DNA from: Acidobacteriota bacterium
GTDB taxonomy: Bacteria; Acidobacteriota; Vicinamibacteria; Vicinamibacterales; Vicinamibacteraceae
Length of the DNA stretch: 26,406 bases
Assembly (NCBI GenBank): GCA_023427865.1
Contig: JAEYZV010000016.1
Coordinates: forward strand, 1 to 26,406
Direction: 5' to 3'
The notes below the pieces were generated by a model that saw only the letters and a program-made list of their open reading frames with translations, searched no databases and was not told the origin of the DNA. This document shows, piece after piece, positions 15,007 to 23,157 of the stretch (position 1 is the first letter of the stretch; every line of letters starts with the position of its first letter). A program made the translations under genes and the position numbers.

Positions 15007-15036
15007 GGGAGGGCGCGATCCCCGATGCGCCCTCCC
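15007..15036. terminator. Perfect 10-bp hairpin between BON lipoprotein and transporter genes
   Basis: GGGAGGGCGC (15007-15016) pairs exactly with GCGCCCTCCC (15027-15036) around a 10-base loop. It lies just after the lipoprotein stop (15044, minus strand) and before the transporter start (14981). No T-run follows on the minus strand, so it may be a weak terminator, an mRNA-stabilising stem or an attenuator rather than a classical terminator. Confidence 0.6.
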
Positions 15037-15043
15037 GGCGGTG

Positions 15044-15550
15044 CTACCGCCCGACTTCGAGGTTGTTGGTCACGCGATAGCCGGGGGCCTTGTCCGCGGC
15101 GATGCTGGCGGCCTTGGTCTTCTCGGCGGCGGTCCGGACACGGCCACGCAACGTCACGGTCTTCGTGTCGGCGTTGGTGTCGACGTCGATGCTCGTGGAG
15201 TCGATCGAGGCATCGGCCATCAGAGCGGTCTTGATCTGCGCTGTCTGCTGCGCCGCGTCACCGACGCTCGCGGCCTCGCGCGCTTCCTGCCTCATCTCGG
15301 CCGTACCTTCACGCGCCGCGTCGGCGACGCTGCCGGCGGCCTCGCGCGTTTCGTCGGCAGCATTGCCGAGTGCATCACGCGTGTCGCGCCCCGCCTCGCG
15401 TGCCGCTTCGGCCGTCTGCTCTGCCGCTCGCTCGGACTCGGCGGCCGCGTTCTCTGCGTCGCGCTCCATGCCCTCGCGCGTGTTGTCACAGCCGACGAGG
15501 AGAGCTGCCGACAGCAGCACCCCGGCTCCAAGAATCATCCTGCTCTGCAT
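15044..15550 (-). CDS. BON-domain lipoprotein with Ala/Glu-rich helical repeat
   Basis: The protein has 168 residues. The signal peptide ends in a clear lipobox 'LLVGC' (Cys21), so it is a lipoprotein. Residues about 30-95 are rich in Ala, Glu, Arg and Asp with an approximate 11-residue period ('RAAEQTAEAAREAG', 'ADETREAAGSVAD'), as in LEA-like or apolipoprotein-like amphipathic helices. Residues about 100-168 form a BON domain ('IKTALMADASIDSTSIDVDTNADTK' and 'VTLRGRVRTAAEKTKAASIA'), a fold that binds phospholipid surfaces (OsmY-type). GGAGGT sits 7 bases before ATG 15550; the longer open frame upstream has no such support. A role in osmotic or envelope stress is likely by analogy. The gene is first on its strand and is followed by a hairpin. 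Confidence 0.88.
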   Translation of the reverse strand: MQSRMILGAGVLLSAALLVGCDNTREGMERDAENAAAESERAAEQTAEAAREAGRDTRDALGNAADETREAAGSVADAAREGTAEMRQEAREAASVGDAAQQTAQIKTALMADASIDSTSIDVDTNADTKTVTLRGRVRTAAEKTKAASIAADKAPGYRVTNNLEVGR

Positions 15551-15842
15551 CACGACCTCCGTAGCATTCCACGTCACACCGGGAAGAAACATTCGGCGCG
15601 CCGCGTCCACGACGTCATCGGTGGAGGCTGCGCCGACCCTCACGCCGCCTGGTAGTGCAAAGGCGCGACCAACACCGCTGGTCGGTCGAGCGGAGTCTCC
15701 GGCCAGGCGCGTCGGGCGAAGGCAACGCAGGCACCGTTGGCGCGAAAGCCGGGCGGGGCCAGAACGCGTCACGGCCGGGCCGCTCTCCCAGCCCGGCCGC
15801 CGGCGACCTGATGCGTAAGCTTGTTGTTCGGATCGTCGGCAG
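15551..15842. other. 292-bp intergenic gap with a hairpin repeat
   Basis: No supported gene is seen. The gap contains GACCA-N7-TGGTC (15667-15683), a small inverted repeat that could be an operator for the minus-strand BON gene. It also has a hairpin at 15773-15798 (listed separately). No clear promoter boxes are visible for the BON gene. Reading frames across the gap are shadows of GC-rich sequence. Confidence 0.5.
15773..15798. repeat. Third hairpin repeat copy, downstream of the phospholipase D gene
   Basis: GGCCGGGC (15773-15780) pairs perfectly with GCCCGGCC (15791-15798). The loop contains CGCTCTCCCA, one base from the CGCTGTCCCA core at 3724 and close to the 5619 copies. It lies 45 bases after the minus-strand phospholipase D stop and fits the pattern of sitting at gene 3' ends. 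Confidence 0.7.
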
Positions 15843-17255
15843 TCAGAACAACTCGCCGAACAGGCCCCAGAACCACTCGAGGCCGCGGTGCCACAGCGGC
15901 CGGTCGCGCCAGCTATCCAGGTCGAACACCCGGCTCCGGGCGAGATCACGCTCGAACGCAGCGCCCAGTGTCGCCGCGAGGCGCGCGTCCTGCACGGCGA
16001 CCACGAGTTCGTCGTTCAGCTCGAGCGAGCGGTTGTCGAAGTTCGCAGTGCCCACGATCGACCACACGTCGTCCACGACGAGCGCCTTCACGTGCATCAT
16101 CGTCGGCAGGTATTCGGCGATCGACACGCCCTGGGCGAGCAGCGCGTCGTAGCCGTCGCGACTGGCCCCCTTGACCGGCATCGCATCCGTGTTGTCGCTG
16201 TCGGTCAGGATGCGCACGCGCACCCCGCGCGCGCGTGCCTGCGCGACCGACCAGCGGATCGATGCATCGATCACCACGTACGGCGACTGGATGTCGACCG
16301 ACCGCCGCGCCGCGGCGATCGACAGCAGGTACAGCAGCTTGACGTTGCTGGCACCCCCGGAGAAGTTGCTCCACGCGACTATCGTCCGCGTGTGGGGCGC
16401 CGCCGCCGCGCGCTCGGCCGGCTCCGGATCGAGGCGCGGCGCCTGGGCGCCGCCCGACTCGATCCAGTTCTCGTAGAAGGATGCTTCGAGAGCACGCACC
16501 GCAGGGCCGCGGACGCGCACCTGTGTGTCGCGCCAGTGGTCGGGGGATTGCGCGTGGCCCTGCCAGTGATCGGCAAGCCCGACCCCGCCCGTGAACGCGA
16601 CGCTGCCGTCGACGACGAGCACCTTGCGGTGCGTGCGGTAGTTGACGCGATCGACGGTGAACGTGCGCAGCTGGTTGAACCACACGAGGTGCACGCCCGC
16701 CTGCTCCAGCGCGTGCACCGTCTCGGCGGACAGTTCGCGTGCGCCGTAGCCGTCGAGCACGATGCGCACCTCGACGCCGCGCCTGGCGGCCGCCACGAAC
16801 GCCGCGGTGAAGCGATCGCTGACCTCCCCGTTGGACCAGATGAAGCTCTCGAAGCTGATTCGGCGCTGCGCCGCGCCGATCGCCTCCAGCATCGCCGGGA
16901 AGATCTCGTCGCCGTTCTGCAGGACCACGAACGTGTCGCCGGTCGTCACGGGCGCGCCAAGGAGCGACGCCACGTAGTCGGGGAACCCGGTATCGGCAGC
17001 GGCCACGGGGCTGCGGACCCGCAGCGTCGCGGGATCCTCGAGCAGCCACAGGAACCCGATCACGCAGACCGCGACGATCCACGGCCAGCGGCGACGCCTG
17101 CGGCGCGTGGGTGCCGGGGAATCCGCGGGGCCGGTTCCCACGGGCTCGCTCGCCCCGGTGTTCGTGGAGGCGTCGACCTCAGGGGCAGCGCTCCTGGCGG
17201 CACCCCGATCTGCGGTGTCTCCGGATGGATGCGCGTCGGTCACGAACCGGACCAT
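15843..17255 (-). CDS. Phospholipase D / cardiolipin-synthase-like protein
   Basis: The protein has 470 residues from ATG 17255; an upstream in-frame TTG at 17303 adds 16 residues and is less likely. There is a Pro/Ser-rich head, then an Arg cluster and one membrane helix (57-72, 'WPWIVAVCVIGFLWLL'). Two HKD motifs of the phospholipase D superfamily follow: 'HRKVLVVDG' (His209, Lys211, Asp216) and 'HVKALVVDD' (His388, Lys390, Asp395), each followed by a small-residue strand ('FTGG', 'VGTANFDNRS'). The enzymes transfer phosphatidyl groups through a His intermediate. A cardiolipin synthase (ClsB-like, using PG or PE) is the best guess. The gene is downstream of PhoD on the same strand, 118 bp apart. 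A hairpin repeat follows the stop. Confidence 0.85.
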   Translation of the reverse strand: MVRFVTDAHPSGDTADRGAARSAAPEVDASTNTGASEPVGTGPADSPAPTRRRRRRWPWIVAVCVIGFLWLLEDPATLRVRSPVAAADTGFPDYVASLLGAPVTTGDTFVVLQNGDEIFPAMLEAIGAAQRRISFESFIWSNGEVSDRFTAAFVAAARRGVEVRIVLDGYGARELSAETVHALEQAGVHLVWFNQLRTFTVDRVNYRTHRKVLVVDGSVAFTGGVGLADHWQGHAQSPDHWRDTQVRVRGPAVRALEASFYENWIESGGAQAPRLDPEPAERAAAAPHTRTIVAWSNFSGGASNVKLLYLLSIAAARRSVDIQSPYVVIDASIRWSVAQARARGVRVRILTDSDNTDAMPVKGASRDGYDALLAQGVSIAEYLPTMMHVKALVVDDVWSIVGTANFDNRSLELNDELVVAVQDARLAATLGAAFERDLARSRVFDLDSWRDRPLWHRGLEWFWGLFGELF

Positions 17256-17373
17256 GCACGCGGCGTGCCTGCAGAGTCCGAGCGACGCTCGCCTCGGAAG
17301 CAATCGACGCGTGCGTGCCCGTCAGGCTCGCGCAGCGCGCGAGAGCGACCGCTTCCAGCAGGGACCTGGTGCG

Positions 17374-18780
17374 TCAGGGGCCGGTGTCACGTGCATCGGA
17401 TGCGTCATTCACCGGCCGACACGCCGACTGCTCGCAGCGGAGTCGCAGTTCGAGCCCGCGGATGACGTCGCCCCTCGCGTCGCGTGCGCTCACCGTGACG
17501 TCGAGCGCCGAGCCGCTGTCGACGACGTCGAGCAGGCCGAACTGGTGGTTGCGCCGCGAGACACCGTGGCTGTAGGGGCCGCCCTTGGTGCGCGGCCAGC
17601 GGTCGAGAGGCGCGGCGTGCGCGACGACGAAGCCGCGCGTGCCCTCGCTTCGTCCCGACATGTACGCGCTGTTGGTCCCGTCGTCGATCGCGGACATGTG
17701 GCCGTCGCCGCTCAGCATGACGATCCGCGCGGTGAGGCCGAGCCGCTCGATGACGTCGGCGATGCGCCTGCGTTCGTCGGCATAGGGCGCCCACCCTTCC
17801 ACCGTGCGCTCGTTGCTGCGGGTGATCCACGGCACGGTGTTGACCCAGATGACGAGGGGCGCGTTGCGCGCCCGCGTCAGTTCCGCCTCCAGCCATCGCA
17901 ACTGCTCGCTGCCGAGCATCGTGCGTTCCTCGCGCGGGAGCGTCGTCGGCGTGCGCGCCGACCGCGTGTCGGTCAGGATCACGCGAACCCGCCCGATGCT
18001 GAAGGCCTGCTGCAGCGTGTCGCCTCCCGGCTGCAACGGGTAATGGGGCACCCGTTCGCGATACACGGCCTGCGCCGCGCTGCGGCTGTCGGAGGTGGCG
18101 TCGGCGTTGTTCCGGCCGAAGTCGTGGTCGTCGAAGATGTAGAGGATCGGCGTCGCGCGGTAGAGCGCCGACTGTCGCGGCGAGTCGAGCACGCGATCGT
18201 AGGCGCGCCGGAACGCGGCGGCATCGTCCTTGTAGATGTCCAGGTAGTGCATGTCGCCCATGTGGACGAACATGTCTGGCGCCTTCTCGCGGACGGCGTC
18301 GAACACGCGGTGGTTGGATGCCGTCGAGGCGCACGACGCGAAAGCCAGGCGGAACGAGAGAGGGCCGTCGGTGAACGTCCGGAAACGGCCGTCCATCCTG
18401 GCGCCATCGGCCGTCTCGACACGGTAGCGATAACGGGTCGCCCGTTCGAGCCCGTCGATGTCGAACGACGCCACCCAGTGCGCATCAGGCGTGGCGAACC
18501 CGCTCGCCGGGATCGTCCTCGACTCGCCGCCGGCCCGGTCCGGGGTGATCACGAGCCGCACCTGCCGGACGCCACGGGCGACGCGCGCCACCACCCGGGC
18601 GCTGTCGGGCGTGATGGCCCCGCTCCACGCCCAGGCGATCGGCGGGTTGTCCTGGGCGAGCAGGATGGCCGGCCGTGACGCGGCGAGCCACGCAAGCAGC
18701 GTCGCGAGACACGTGAGCCACAGCGCACACAACAGCAGGACGCGTGCTTGCACCGCGACGCGAGTTGCGACACGCTGCAC
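17374..18780 (-). CDS. PhoD-like metallophosphatase, secreted
   Basis: The protein has 468 residues from GTG 18780; GTG 18753 would also keep the export signal ('ARVLLLCALWLTCLATLLAWLAASRPAILLAQ'-type, residues 12-43). No ribosome binding site separates the two choices. An N-terminal beta domain of about 95 residues precedes the catalytic part, as in PhoD. Metal-site motifs are 'FASCAS' (147-152), 'MFVHMGDMHYLDIYKDD' (170-186), 'LYIFDDHDFGRNNAD' (213-227), 'VIWVNTVPW' and 'MLSGDGHMSAIDDGTNS'. PhoD enzymes are Ca/Fe phosphodiesterases or phosphomonoesterases exported by Tat or Sec; no Tat twin-Arg is seen here. A function in phospholipid or teichoic-like phosphodiester cleavage fits the two PLD enzymes nearby. 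The start is only 7 bases from the divergent cardiolipin synthase start. Confidence 0.82.
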   Translation of the reverse strand: MQRVATRVAVQARVLLLCALWLTCLATLLAWLAASRPAILLAQDNPPIAWAWSGAITPDSARVVARVARGVRQVRLVITPDRAGGESRTIPASGFATPDAHWVASFDIDGLERATRYRYRVETADGARMDGRFRTFTDGPLSFRLAFASCASTASNHRVFDAVREKAPDMFVHMGDMHYLDIYKDDAAAFRRAYDRVLDSPRQSALYRATPILYIFDDHDFGRNNADATSDSRSAAQAVYRERVPHYPLQPGGDTLQQAFSIGRVRVILTDTRSARTPTTLPREERTMLGSEQLRWLEAELTRARNAPLVIWVNTVPWITRSNERTVEGWAPYADERRRIADVIERLGLTARIVMLSGDGHMSAIDDGTNSAYMSGRSEGTRGFVVAHAAPLDRWPRTKGGPYSHGVSRRNHQFGLLDVVDSGSALDVTVSARDARGDVIRGLELRLRCEQSACRPVNDASDARDTGP

Positions 18781-18787
18781 GACGACG

Positions 18788-20227
18788 ATGCCACCGGAAC
18801 TGTCCTGGGCCCTGTACGTGCTGTACCTCTCGGTGGCTGCCGTGTTCCTGGTGCTCGAGAATCGGTCGCCGCAGTCGACGCTCGCGTGGCTGTTTCTCAT
18901 GGTTCTGGCGCCGGGTGTCGGACTCGTCGTGTACTTCCTGTTCGGCCGCGGATCCAACGCCTTCAGCCATCGCAAGGCGCTGCGCCGGAAACTCGGTCGC
19001 ACCGGCCTGCTCGAGGAGATGGCAGAGGTACGCGACGCCCAGGAAGACGTGCGGATGCAGCTCTCCGAGAGCGACATCGAAATCTACCGGCGCCTGCCGC
19101 AACTGCTCTGGACGTCGGCCGAGGCTCCGGTCACCACCCACAACGTCGTCGACATCCTGCAGAACGCCCGGGAGAAGTATCCCAGACTCCTGGAGGACCT
19201 GCGCGGCGCCCGCCGGCTCATCCACATGGAGTACTACGAGTGGGCGGACGACGTGCTCACGAGGGAGGTGCTCGAGATCCTGCGAGACCGGGTGAAGGCG
19301 GGCGTCACCGTGCGGGCGCTCTACGATCCGGTCGGCAGCTTCTCGATGCTCACCCGCGGGTACGTGCACGACCTGCGCAAGGCCGGAGTGGTGGTGCACC
19401 CGTACTCGCCAATCTGGCGGCTGCACACGATCAGCTACCGGAACCACCGCAAGCTGGTGATCATCGACAGCGAGATCGGCTACACCGGCGGATTGAATCT
19501 CACCGCCAAGCACCTGACCGGCCCGGAAGGCTTCACGGGTTGGCGCGACACGCACGCGCGCGTCGAGGGTGACGTGGTGGCGATGCTGAACTGGACCTTC
19601 GCCCTCCAGTGGTTCAACACGACGGGTGAACTGCTCTCCGACAGCGCGCTGTACCTGCGGGGCCGCAAGCCCGGCGACGTCCCCATCCAGGTCGTCAACT
19701 CGGGCCCCGACTCGCGCTACACCGTGATCCGGCAGCAGTACATCGCGATGATCGCGATGGCCCGCGACCACGTCTACATCCAGTCGCCCTTCTGCGTGCT
19801 GGACGAGAGCGTGCTGCAGGTCCTGTGCGCGACCGCGATGTCTGGCGTGCGTGTGTGGGTGATGATTGCGCCGCGCGGCGGCGAGGGGCCATTCGCCTAC
19901 CGCGCGGGCATGACGTACGCGAAGGATCTCGCGCAGGCCGGCGTGCGGGTGCTGCTCTATCAGGGCGCGTACTTCCACCCGAAGACGATCGCCGTCGACT
20001 CGGTGGCGTGCTCGATCGGCTCGGCGAACATGGACGTCCGCAGCTTCACGATCAACTACGAGACGAACCTCGTGATCTACGACCGTGACGTGACCAGGCA
20101 GCTGGAGTCGGCCTTCCTCGCCGACATCCGGCACTGCCAGCCGTTCAGCGCCGAGGCGTACATGCGCCTGCCGGCCTACAAGCGGCTCGGCGACTCGGCG
20201 ATGCGGCTCTTCTCGCCGCTCCTGTGA
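18788..20227 (+). CDS. cls: Cardiolipin synthase (ClsA-type, two membrane helices)
   Basis: The protein has 479 residues, the usual length. Two N-terminal membrane helices are seen ('WALYVLYLSVAAVFLVLE', 7-24, and 'LAWLFLMVLAPGVGLVVYFLFG', 32-53), the standard ClsA head. Two HKD motifs follow: 'NHRKLVIIDSEIGYTGGLNL' (His220, Lys222, Asp227) and 'FHPKTIAVDSVACSIGSANMD' (His397, Lys399, Asp404). Cardiolipin synthase condenses two phosphatidylglycerols in the membrane. ATG 18788 is chosen because the family begins directly with the first helix; the ribosome binding site is weak. The gene runs divergently from PhoD with almost no spacer. The downstream neighbour converges 3 bases after the stop. 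Confidence 0.92.
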   Translation: MPPELSWALYVLYLSVAAVFLVLENRSPQSTLAWLFLMVLAPGVGLVVYFLFGRGSNAFSHRKALRRKLGRTGLLEEMAEVRDAQEDVRMQLSESDIEIYRRLPQLLWTSAEAPVTTHNVVDILQNAREKYPRLLEDLRGARRLIHMEYYEWADDVLTREVLEILRDRVKAGVTVRALYDPVGSFSMLTRGYVHDLRKAGVVVHPYSPIWRLHTISYRNHRKLVIIDSEIGYTGGLNLTAKHLTGPEGFTGWRDTHARVEGDVVAMLNWTFALQWFNTTGELLSDSALYLRGRKPGDVPIQVVNSGPDSRYTVIRQQYIAMIAMARDHVYIQSPFCVLDESVLQVLCATAMSGVRVWVMIAPRGGEGPFAYRAGMTYAKDLAQAGVRVLLYQGAYFHPKTIAVDSVACSIGSANMDVRSFTINYETNLVIYDRDVTRQLESAFLADIRHCQPFSAEAYMRLPAYKRLGDSAMRLFSPLL

Positions 20228-20230
20228 CCC

Positions 20231-21361
20231 TCACGCGACGCCTGCGCCGATCACGTCGTCCAGTGCGAGGCGCACGCGGCCGTCGCGGAACGGGTAGTCC
20301 ACGTAGCCGCGATCGTCGCCTCCGTAGAACGTGGACGGATCGGGTTGGTTGAGCGCGAGGCCCGCCTGCGTCCGCTCCACGAAGTCCGGCGTGGCCAGGA
20401 ACGGCACGCCGAAGGCGACCAGGTCCGCCCCGCCACGCGCCAGGACGGCCTCGGCGGTATCGGCGGTGTACCCGGCGTTGGTGATGAGCACGCCCGAGAA
20501 CGCCTCACGTGCCGCGGCCGTGAGTGGACGCGACGCTGCCGCACCCTCGCCGCTTGCCGTCTCGAGCACGTGCAGGTACATGACACCGCGGGCCTCGAGG
20601 GCTTCGGCCACGTACCGCGTGAGCGCCAGCGGATCGCTGTCCGACATGCTGTTGAACGGATTGGCCGGCGAGATGCGGACGCCCACGCGCTGCGCGCCGA
20701 TGGCCGCCGCGACCGCGTCCACGACCTCCAGCAGGAAACGCGCCCGGTTGGCCACCGGACCGCCGTACGCGTCCGTGCGGTGATTGGACCCGTCGCGCAG
20801 GAACTGATCGAGCAGGTAGCCGTTTGCCGCGTGGAGTTCGACGCCGTCGAAGCCGGCCGTCATGGCATTGCGCGCCGCCTGCGCGAAGTCGGCGACGATG
20901 CCGGCGATCTCGGTGATCTCGAGAGGCCGCGGCGTCGGAAACGGAAGGCGTCCCCGGTAGGTGATCAACTCCCCATCGGCAGCGATCGCCGACGCGCTCA
21001 CCGGCGTGGCGCCGTCCGGTTGCATGACGGGATGGGAGATCCGTCCCGTGTGCCACAACTGCACCACGATCCGGCCGCCTGCCGCGTGTACGGCGTCGGT
21101 CACGGCACGCCATCCGGCCACCTGTTCGGCGCTGTGGATGCCGGGCGTGAACACATAGCCGGCCGCCGAATCGGAAATCTGCGTTGCTTCCGTGATCACG
21201 AGTCCGGCCGATGCGCGCTGCGCGTAGTAGAGCGGTGCCTGCGTTCCCGGTGCGAGGGACGGAAGGGCGCGGTTACGCGTCATCGGCGCCATGACGAAGC
21301 GCTGCGGGAGGGCGAGATGGCCGACGGTGGCGGGCGTGAACAGGGTGGGGTAGGCGTTCAT
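20231..21361 (-). CDS. Old Yellow Enzyme family ene-reductase (NemA-like)
   Basis: The protein has 376 residues, a full-length FMN-dependent TIM barrel that reduces activated C=C bonds or nitro-esters using NAD(P)H. Motifs are 'FVMAPMTRNRA' (22-32, FMN binding), 'QLWHTGRISHP' (101-111), 'VELHAANGYLLDQFLRDGSNHRTDAYGG' (174-201) with the substrate-binding His177/Asn180 and Tyr182, and 'GVRISPAN' plus 'LITNAGYT' later. It looks like the classical NemA/OYE1 branch (H-x-x-N) rather than the YqjM type. The ATG is preceded by GAGG. It lies directly downstream of a MarR-type regulator, with a palindrome 51 bases before the start, so electrophile-induced expression is likely. Confidence 0.93.
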   Translation of the reverse strand: MNAYPTLFTPATVGHLALPQRFVMAPMTRNRALPSLAPGTQAPLYYAQRASAGLVITEATQISDSAAGYVFTPGIHSAEQVAGWRAVTDAVHAAGGRIVVQLWHTGRISHPVMQPDGATPVSASAIAADGELITYRGRLPFPTPRPLEITEIAGIVADFAQAARNAMTAGFDGVELHAANGYLLDQFLRDGSNHRTDAYGGPVANRARFLLEVVDAVAAAIGAQRVGVRISPANPFNSMSDSDPLALTRYVAEALEARGVMYLHVLETASGEGAAASRPLTAAAREAFSGVLITNAGYTADTAEAVLARGGADLVAFGVPFLATPDFVERTQAGLALNQPDPSTFYGGDDRGYVDYPFRDGRVRLALDDVIGAGVA

Positions 21362-21411
21362 GGGAGTCCTCTTGGAGAGTTGTCAGGTGGACGATATCCG
21401 TAAAAACAATG

Positions 21412-21426
21412 CATAGATGAACTATG
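21412..21426. promoter_or_regulatory. Candidate MarR operator upstream of the ene-reductase
   Basis: CATAG-ATGAA-CTATG is a perfect 5-bp inverted repeat in a local AT-rich island (21392-21440) within GC-rich sequence, 51 bases before the ene-reductase ATG. The size and location fit a MarR-family binding site. A 9-base A-run (21432-21440) next to it reads as T9 just after the MarR stop on the minus strand. It has only a weak imperfect stem before it, so termination there is uncertain. Confidence 0.6.
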
Positions 21427-21445
21427 TGGGCAAAAAAAAAGGACT

Positions 21446-21913
21446 TCAGACCTCGACCGGATCGACGGAGACGAATCGCCGCAGAAGACCGGTCATCAGG
21501 TGCCGTTCCTCGGGGGACAGGCCCTGAAGGAAGCGTTCCTCCTCCACCAGAAGCACCTGGACGGCGGCATCGTGGGCGGCGCGGCCCTCCGGGGTCGGCT
21601 CCGCGAGCACGGCCCGGCGATCGTTCGGGTCGTCCACGCGACGCAGGAAGCCGTCTGCCTCGAGACGGTCCGCAAGCTGGGTCATGTTGGACCGCACGCA
21701 CTTCTGGCGATGGGCGATGGCGCTCAGCGGCAGCGGATGGGGCTCGTTGACGAGGCAGCGGAGGACGCCGAACTTCGCGAGCGACAGCTGATGAGGTGAC
21801 AGGGCGTGTTCGAGGCGCGCCTCCAGCGTCCGGGCGGCTTCGATGACCGCCATCGTCACGTGGCAGGGGTGCGCGCCGCAGGAGCCCGTCTCGTTCACGC
21901 ATGAATTGTCCAT
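21446..21913 (-). CDS. MarR-family transcriptional regulator with Cys-rich N-terminus
   Basis: The protein has 155 residues from ATG 21913. The winged helix-turn-helix is typical: 'LSLAKFGVLRCLVNEP', 'LPLSAIAHRQKCVRSNMTQLADRLEADGFLRRVDDPNDRRAVLAEPTPEG' (recognition helix, then the DxRA wing), closing with 'LLRRFVS'. Residues before the fold carry three Cys ('NSCVNETGSCGAHPC', Cys5, 12, 17), and another lies near the recognition helix ('QKCVRSN'). Cys thiols are used by several MarR sensors (OhrR/YodB types), so electrophile or oxidant sensing is possible. The start is uncertain: a promoter (TTGACA at 21934-21929, GACAAT at 21910-21905) overlaps ATG 21913, so a leaderless GTG at 21898, or ATG 21853, may be the true start. 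The likely target is the downstream ene-reductase. Confidence 0.82.
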   Translation of the reverse strand: MDNSCVNETGSCGAHPCHVTMAVIEAARTLEARLEHALSPHQLSLAKFGVLRCLVNEPHPLPLSAIAHRQKCVRSNMTQLADRLEADGFLRRVDDPNDRRAVLAEPTPEGRAAHDAAVQVLLVEEERFLQGLSPEERHLMTGLLRRFVSVDPVEV

Positions 21914-21934
21914 GCGGCGAGGCGTCAGTGTCAA
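21895..21934 (-). promoter_or_regulatory. Putative MarR promoter with overlapping inverted repeat
   Basis: On the minus strand, TTGACA (21934-21929) and GACAAT (21910-21905) are spaced by 18 bases. GCATG-N7-CATGC (21899-21915) overlaps the -10 as a possible autoregulatory operator. The predicted transcript start (about 21898) falls on an in-frame GTG, so the mRNA may be leaderless. The divergent topoisomerase starts only 54 bp away. Confidence 0.45.
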
Positions 21935-21967
21935 GTACCCGGTTCCCTTCTTGCACACCGCCGCTGC

Positions 21968-23116
21968 ATGGCCGCTTCCCAGGCGCTTGTCAGCGAGCTT
22001 CCCGATCGCCTCGTGGCGCGCGCCGCCGCGGAACAACCCACCGGCGAGGATGCGGCCGATATCGCCAACCTGCGATACGTGAACGACGACGATCCAGGCA
22101 TCACCCGGGTGATGAAGGGCACGCGTGCGACGTATCGCGATGCCGGCGGCAGGGTGGTGCGCGACAAGGCGACGCTGGCCAGGATCAAGGCGCTGGCCAT
22201 ACCGCCGGCGTGGACCGACGTCTGGATCTGTCCCACGGCGGACGGGCACATCCAAGCCACGGGGCGCGACGCGCGCCGGCGCAAGCAGTATCGGTATCAC
22301 CCGCGCTGGCAGCAGGTACGCGACGCCGCCAAGTACGGGCGACTGCTCGCGTTCGGCAAGGCGCTGCCCGCGCTGCGGCGACGTGTCATGCGCGACCTGC
22401 AGGCGCCTCCGCTCTCGCGACAGCGCGTGCTGGCGACGGTCGTGCGCCTGCTCGAGACGACGATGATTCGGGTGGGCAACGAGGAGTACGCCCGTTCCAA
22501 CCAGTCGTTCGGGCTCACGACGTTGCGCGACCGGCACGTGCGCGTCAGCCGTAACACGCTGCAGTTCCGGTTCCGCGCCAAGAGCGGCGTCTGGCAGCAG
22601 ATCGAACTCGAGGACGGACGGCTCGCGCGAACGGTCAAGCGGTGCCAGGACCTCCCGGGGCAGGTGCTCTTCCAGTACCTGGATTCCAACGGAGAACGCC
22701 AGCGCGTGACCTCGGAGGACGTCAACGCCTACCTCCGCGATGCGGCTGGCGGGGCGTTCACGGCGAAGGATTTCAGGACATGGGCGGGTACGGTGCTCGC
22801 CTCGGCGGCGCTGGAGGAACTCGACGAGGTGGACACGACGACTGCTCGCAAGAAGAACATCGCCAGGGCCATCGAGACGGTGGCGCGGCAACTCGGCAAC
22901 ACGAAGGCGGTGTGCCGCCGCTGCTACGTGCACCCGGCCGTGCTCGAGCATTACCTCGATGGCGCCACCATCGACGTGCTGCGCGGTCGCGCCGAGTCGC
23001 TGATCGTGAAGGGCGGCCGACACCTGTCGCGAGAAGAGACGGCCGTGCTCGCGTTGCTGCATCGCCGGATGAGCCGCTCGGCGCGCGGGCGGTCGCACTC
23101 GCGCGCAAGCGCCTGA
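21968..23116 (+). CDS. DNA topoisomerase IB (poxvirus-like)
   Basis: The protein has 382 residues and relaxes supercoils by a transient 3'-phosphotyrosyl nick. The catalytic residues are all seen: Arg105 in 'RRRKQYRYHPRW', Lys205 in 'FRAKSGVWQ', Arg270 in 'KDFRTWAGT' and the nucleophile Tyr320 in 'CRRCYVHPAV'. 'RVGNEEYARSNQSFGLTTLRDRHV' (168-191) is the conserved core. An N-terminal region (about 30-100, 'LRYVNDDDPGITRVMKG') is the DNA-clamping domain. The C-terminal ~45 residues are Arg/Ser rich and probably unstructured. Such enzymes are scattered in soil bacteria and sit near stress genes. ATG 21968 is the first start after the divergent MarR gene; no strong ribosome binding site is seen. 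Confidence 0.93.
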   Translation: MAASQALVSELPDRLVARAAAEQPTGEDAADIANLRYVNDDDPGITRVMKGTRATYRDAGGRVVRDKATLARIKALAIPPAWTDVWICPTADGHIQATGRDARRRKQYRYHPRWQQVRDAAKYGRLLAFGKALPALRRRVMRDLQAPPLSRQRVLATVVRLLETTMIRVGNEEYARSNQSFGLTTLRDRHVRVSRNTLQFRFRAKSGVWQQIELEDGRLARTVKRCQDLPGQVLFQYLDSNGERQRVTSEDVNAYLRDAAGGAFTAKDFRTWAGTVLASAALEELDEVDTTTARKKNIARAIETVARQLGNTKAVCRRCYVHPAVLEHYLDGATIDVLRGRAESLIVKGGRHLSREETAVLALLHRRMSRSARGRSHSRASA

Positions 23117-23122
23117 CGCCAT

Positions 23123-23157
23123 CCACTTCTGACTTCAGACTTGTACCTTCTGACTTT
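23123..23157. repeat. Second heptamer-phased repeat (5 units)
   Basis: The units ACTTCTG, ACTTCAG, ACTTGTA, CCTTCTG and ACTTTGC run in 7-bp phase, starting 7 bases after the topoisomerase stop. They match the end of the array at 1765 (31 of 36 bases identical). The next bases (to about 23190) are C-rich and weakly keep the period. The copy is in the same orientation as the first. Confidence 0.82.

Noticed and set aside
21432..21446. Rho-independent terminator at the T9 run after the MarR stop
   Set aside because: The preceding stem (AGGTCT against AGTCCT) has a mismatch and almost no loop. The T-run is real but the hairpin is too weak to call.
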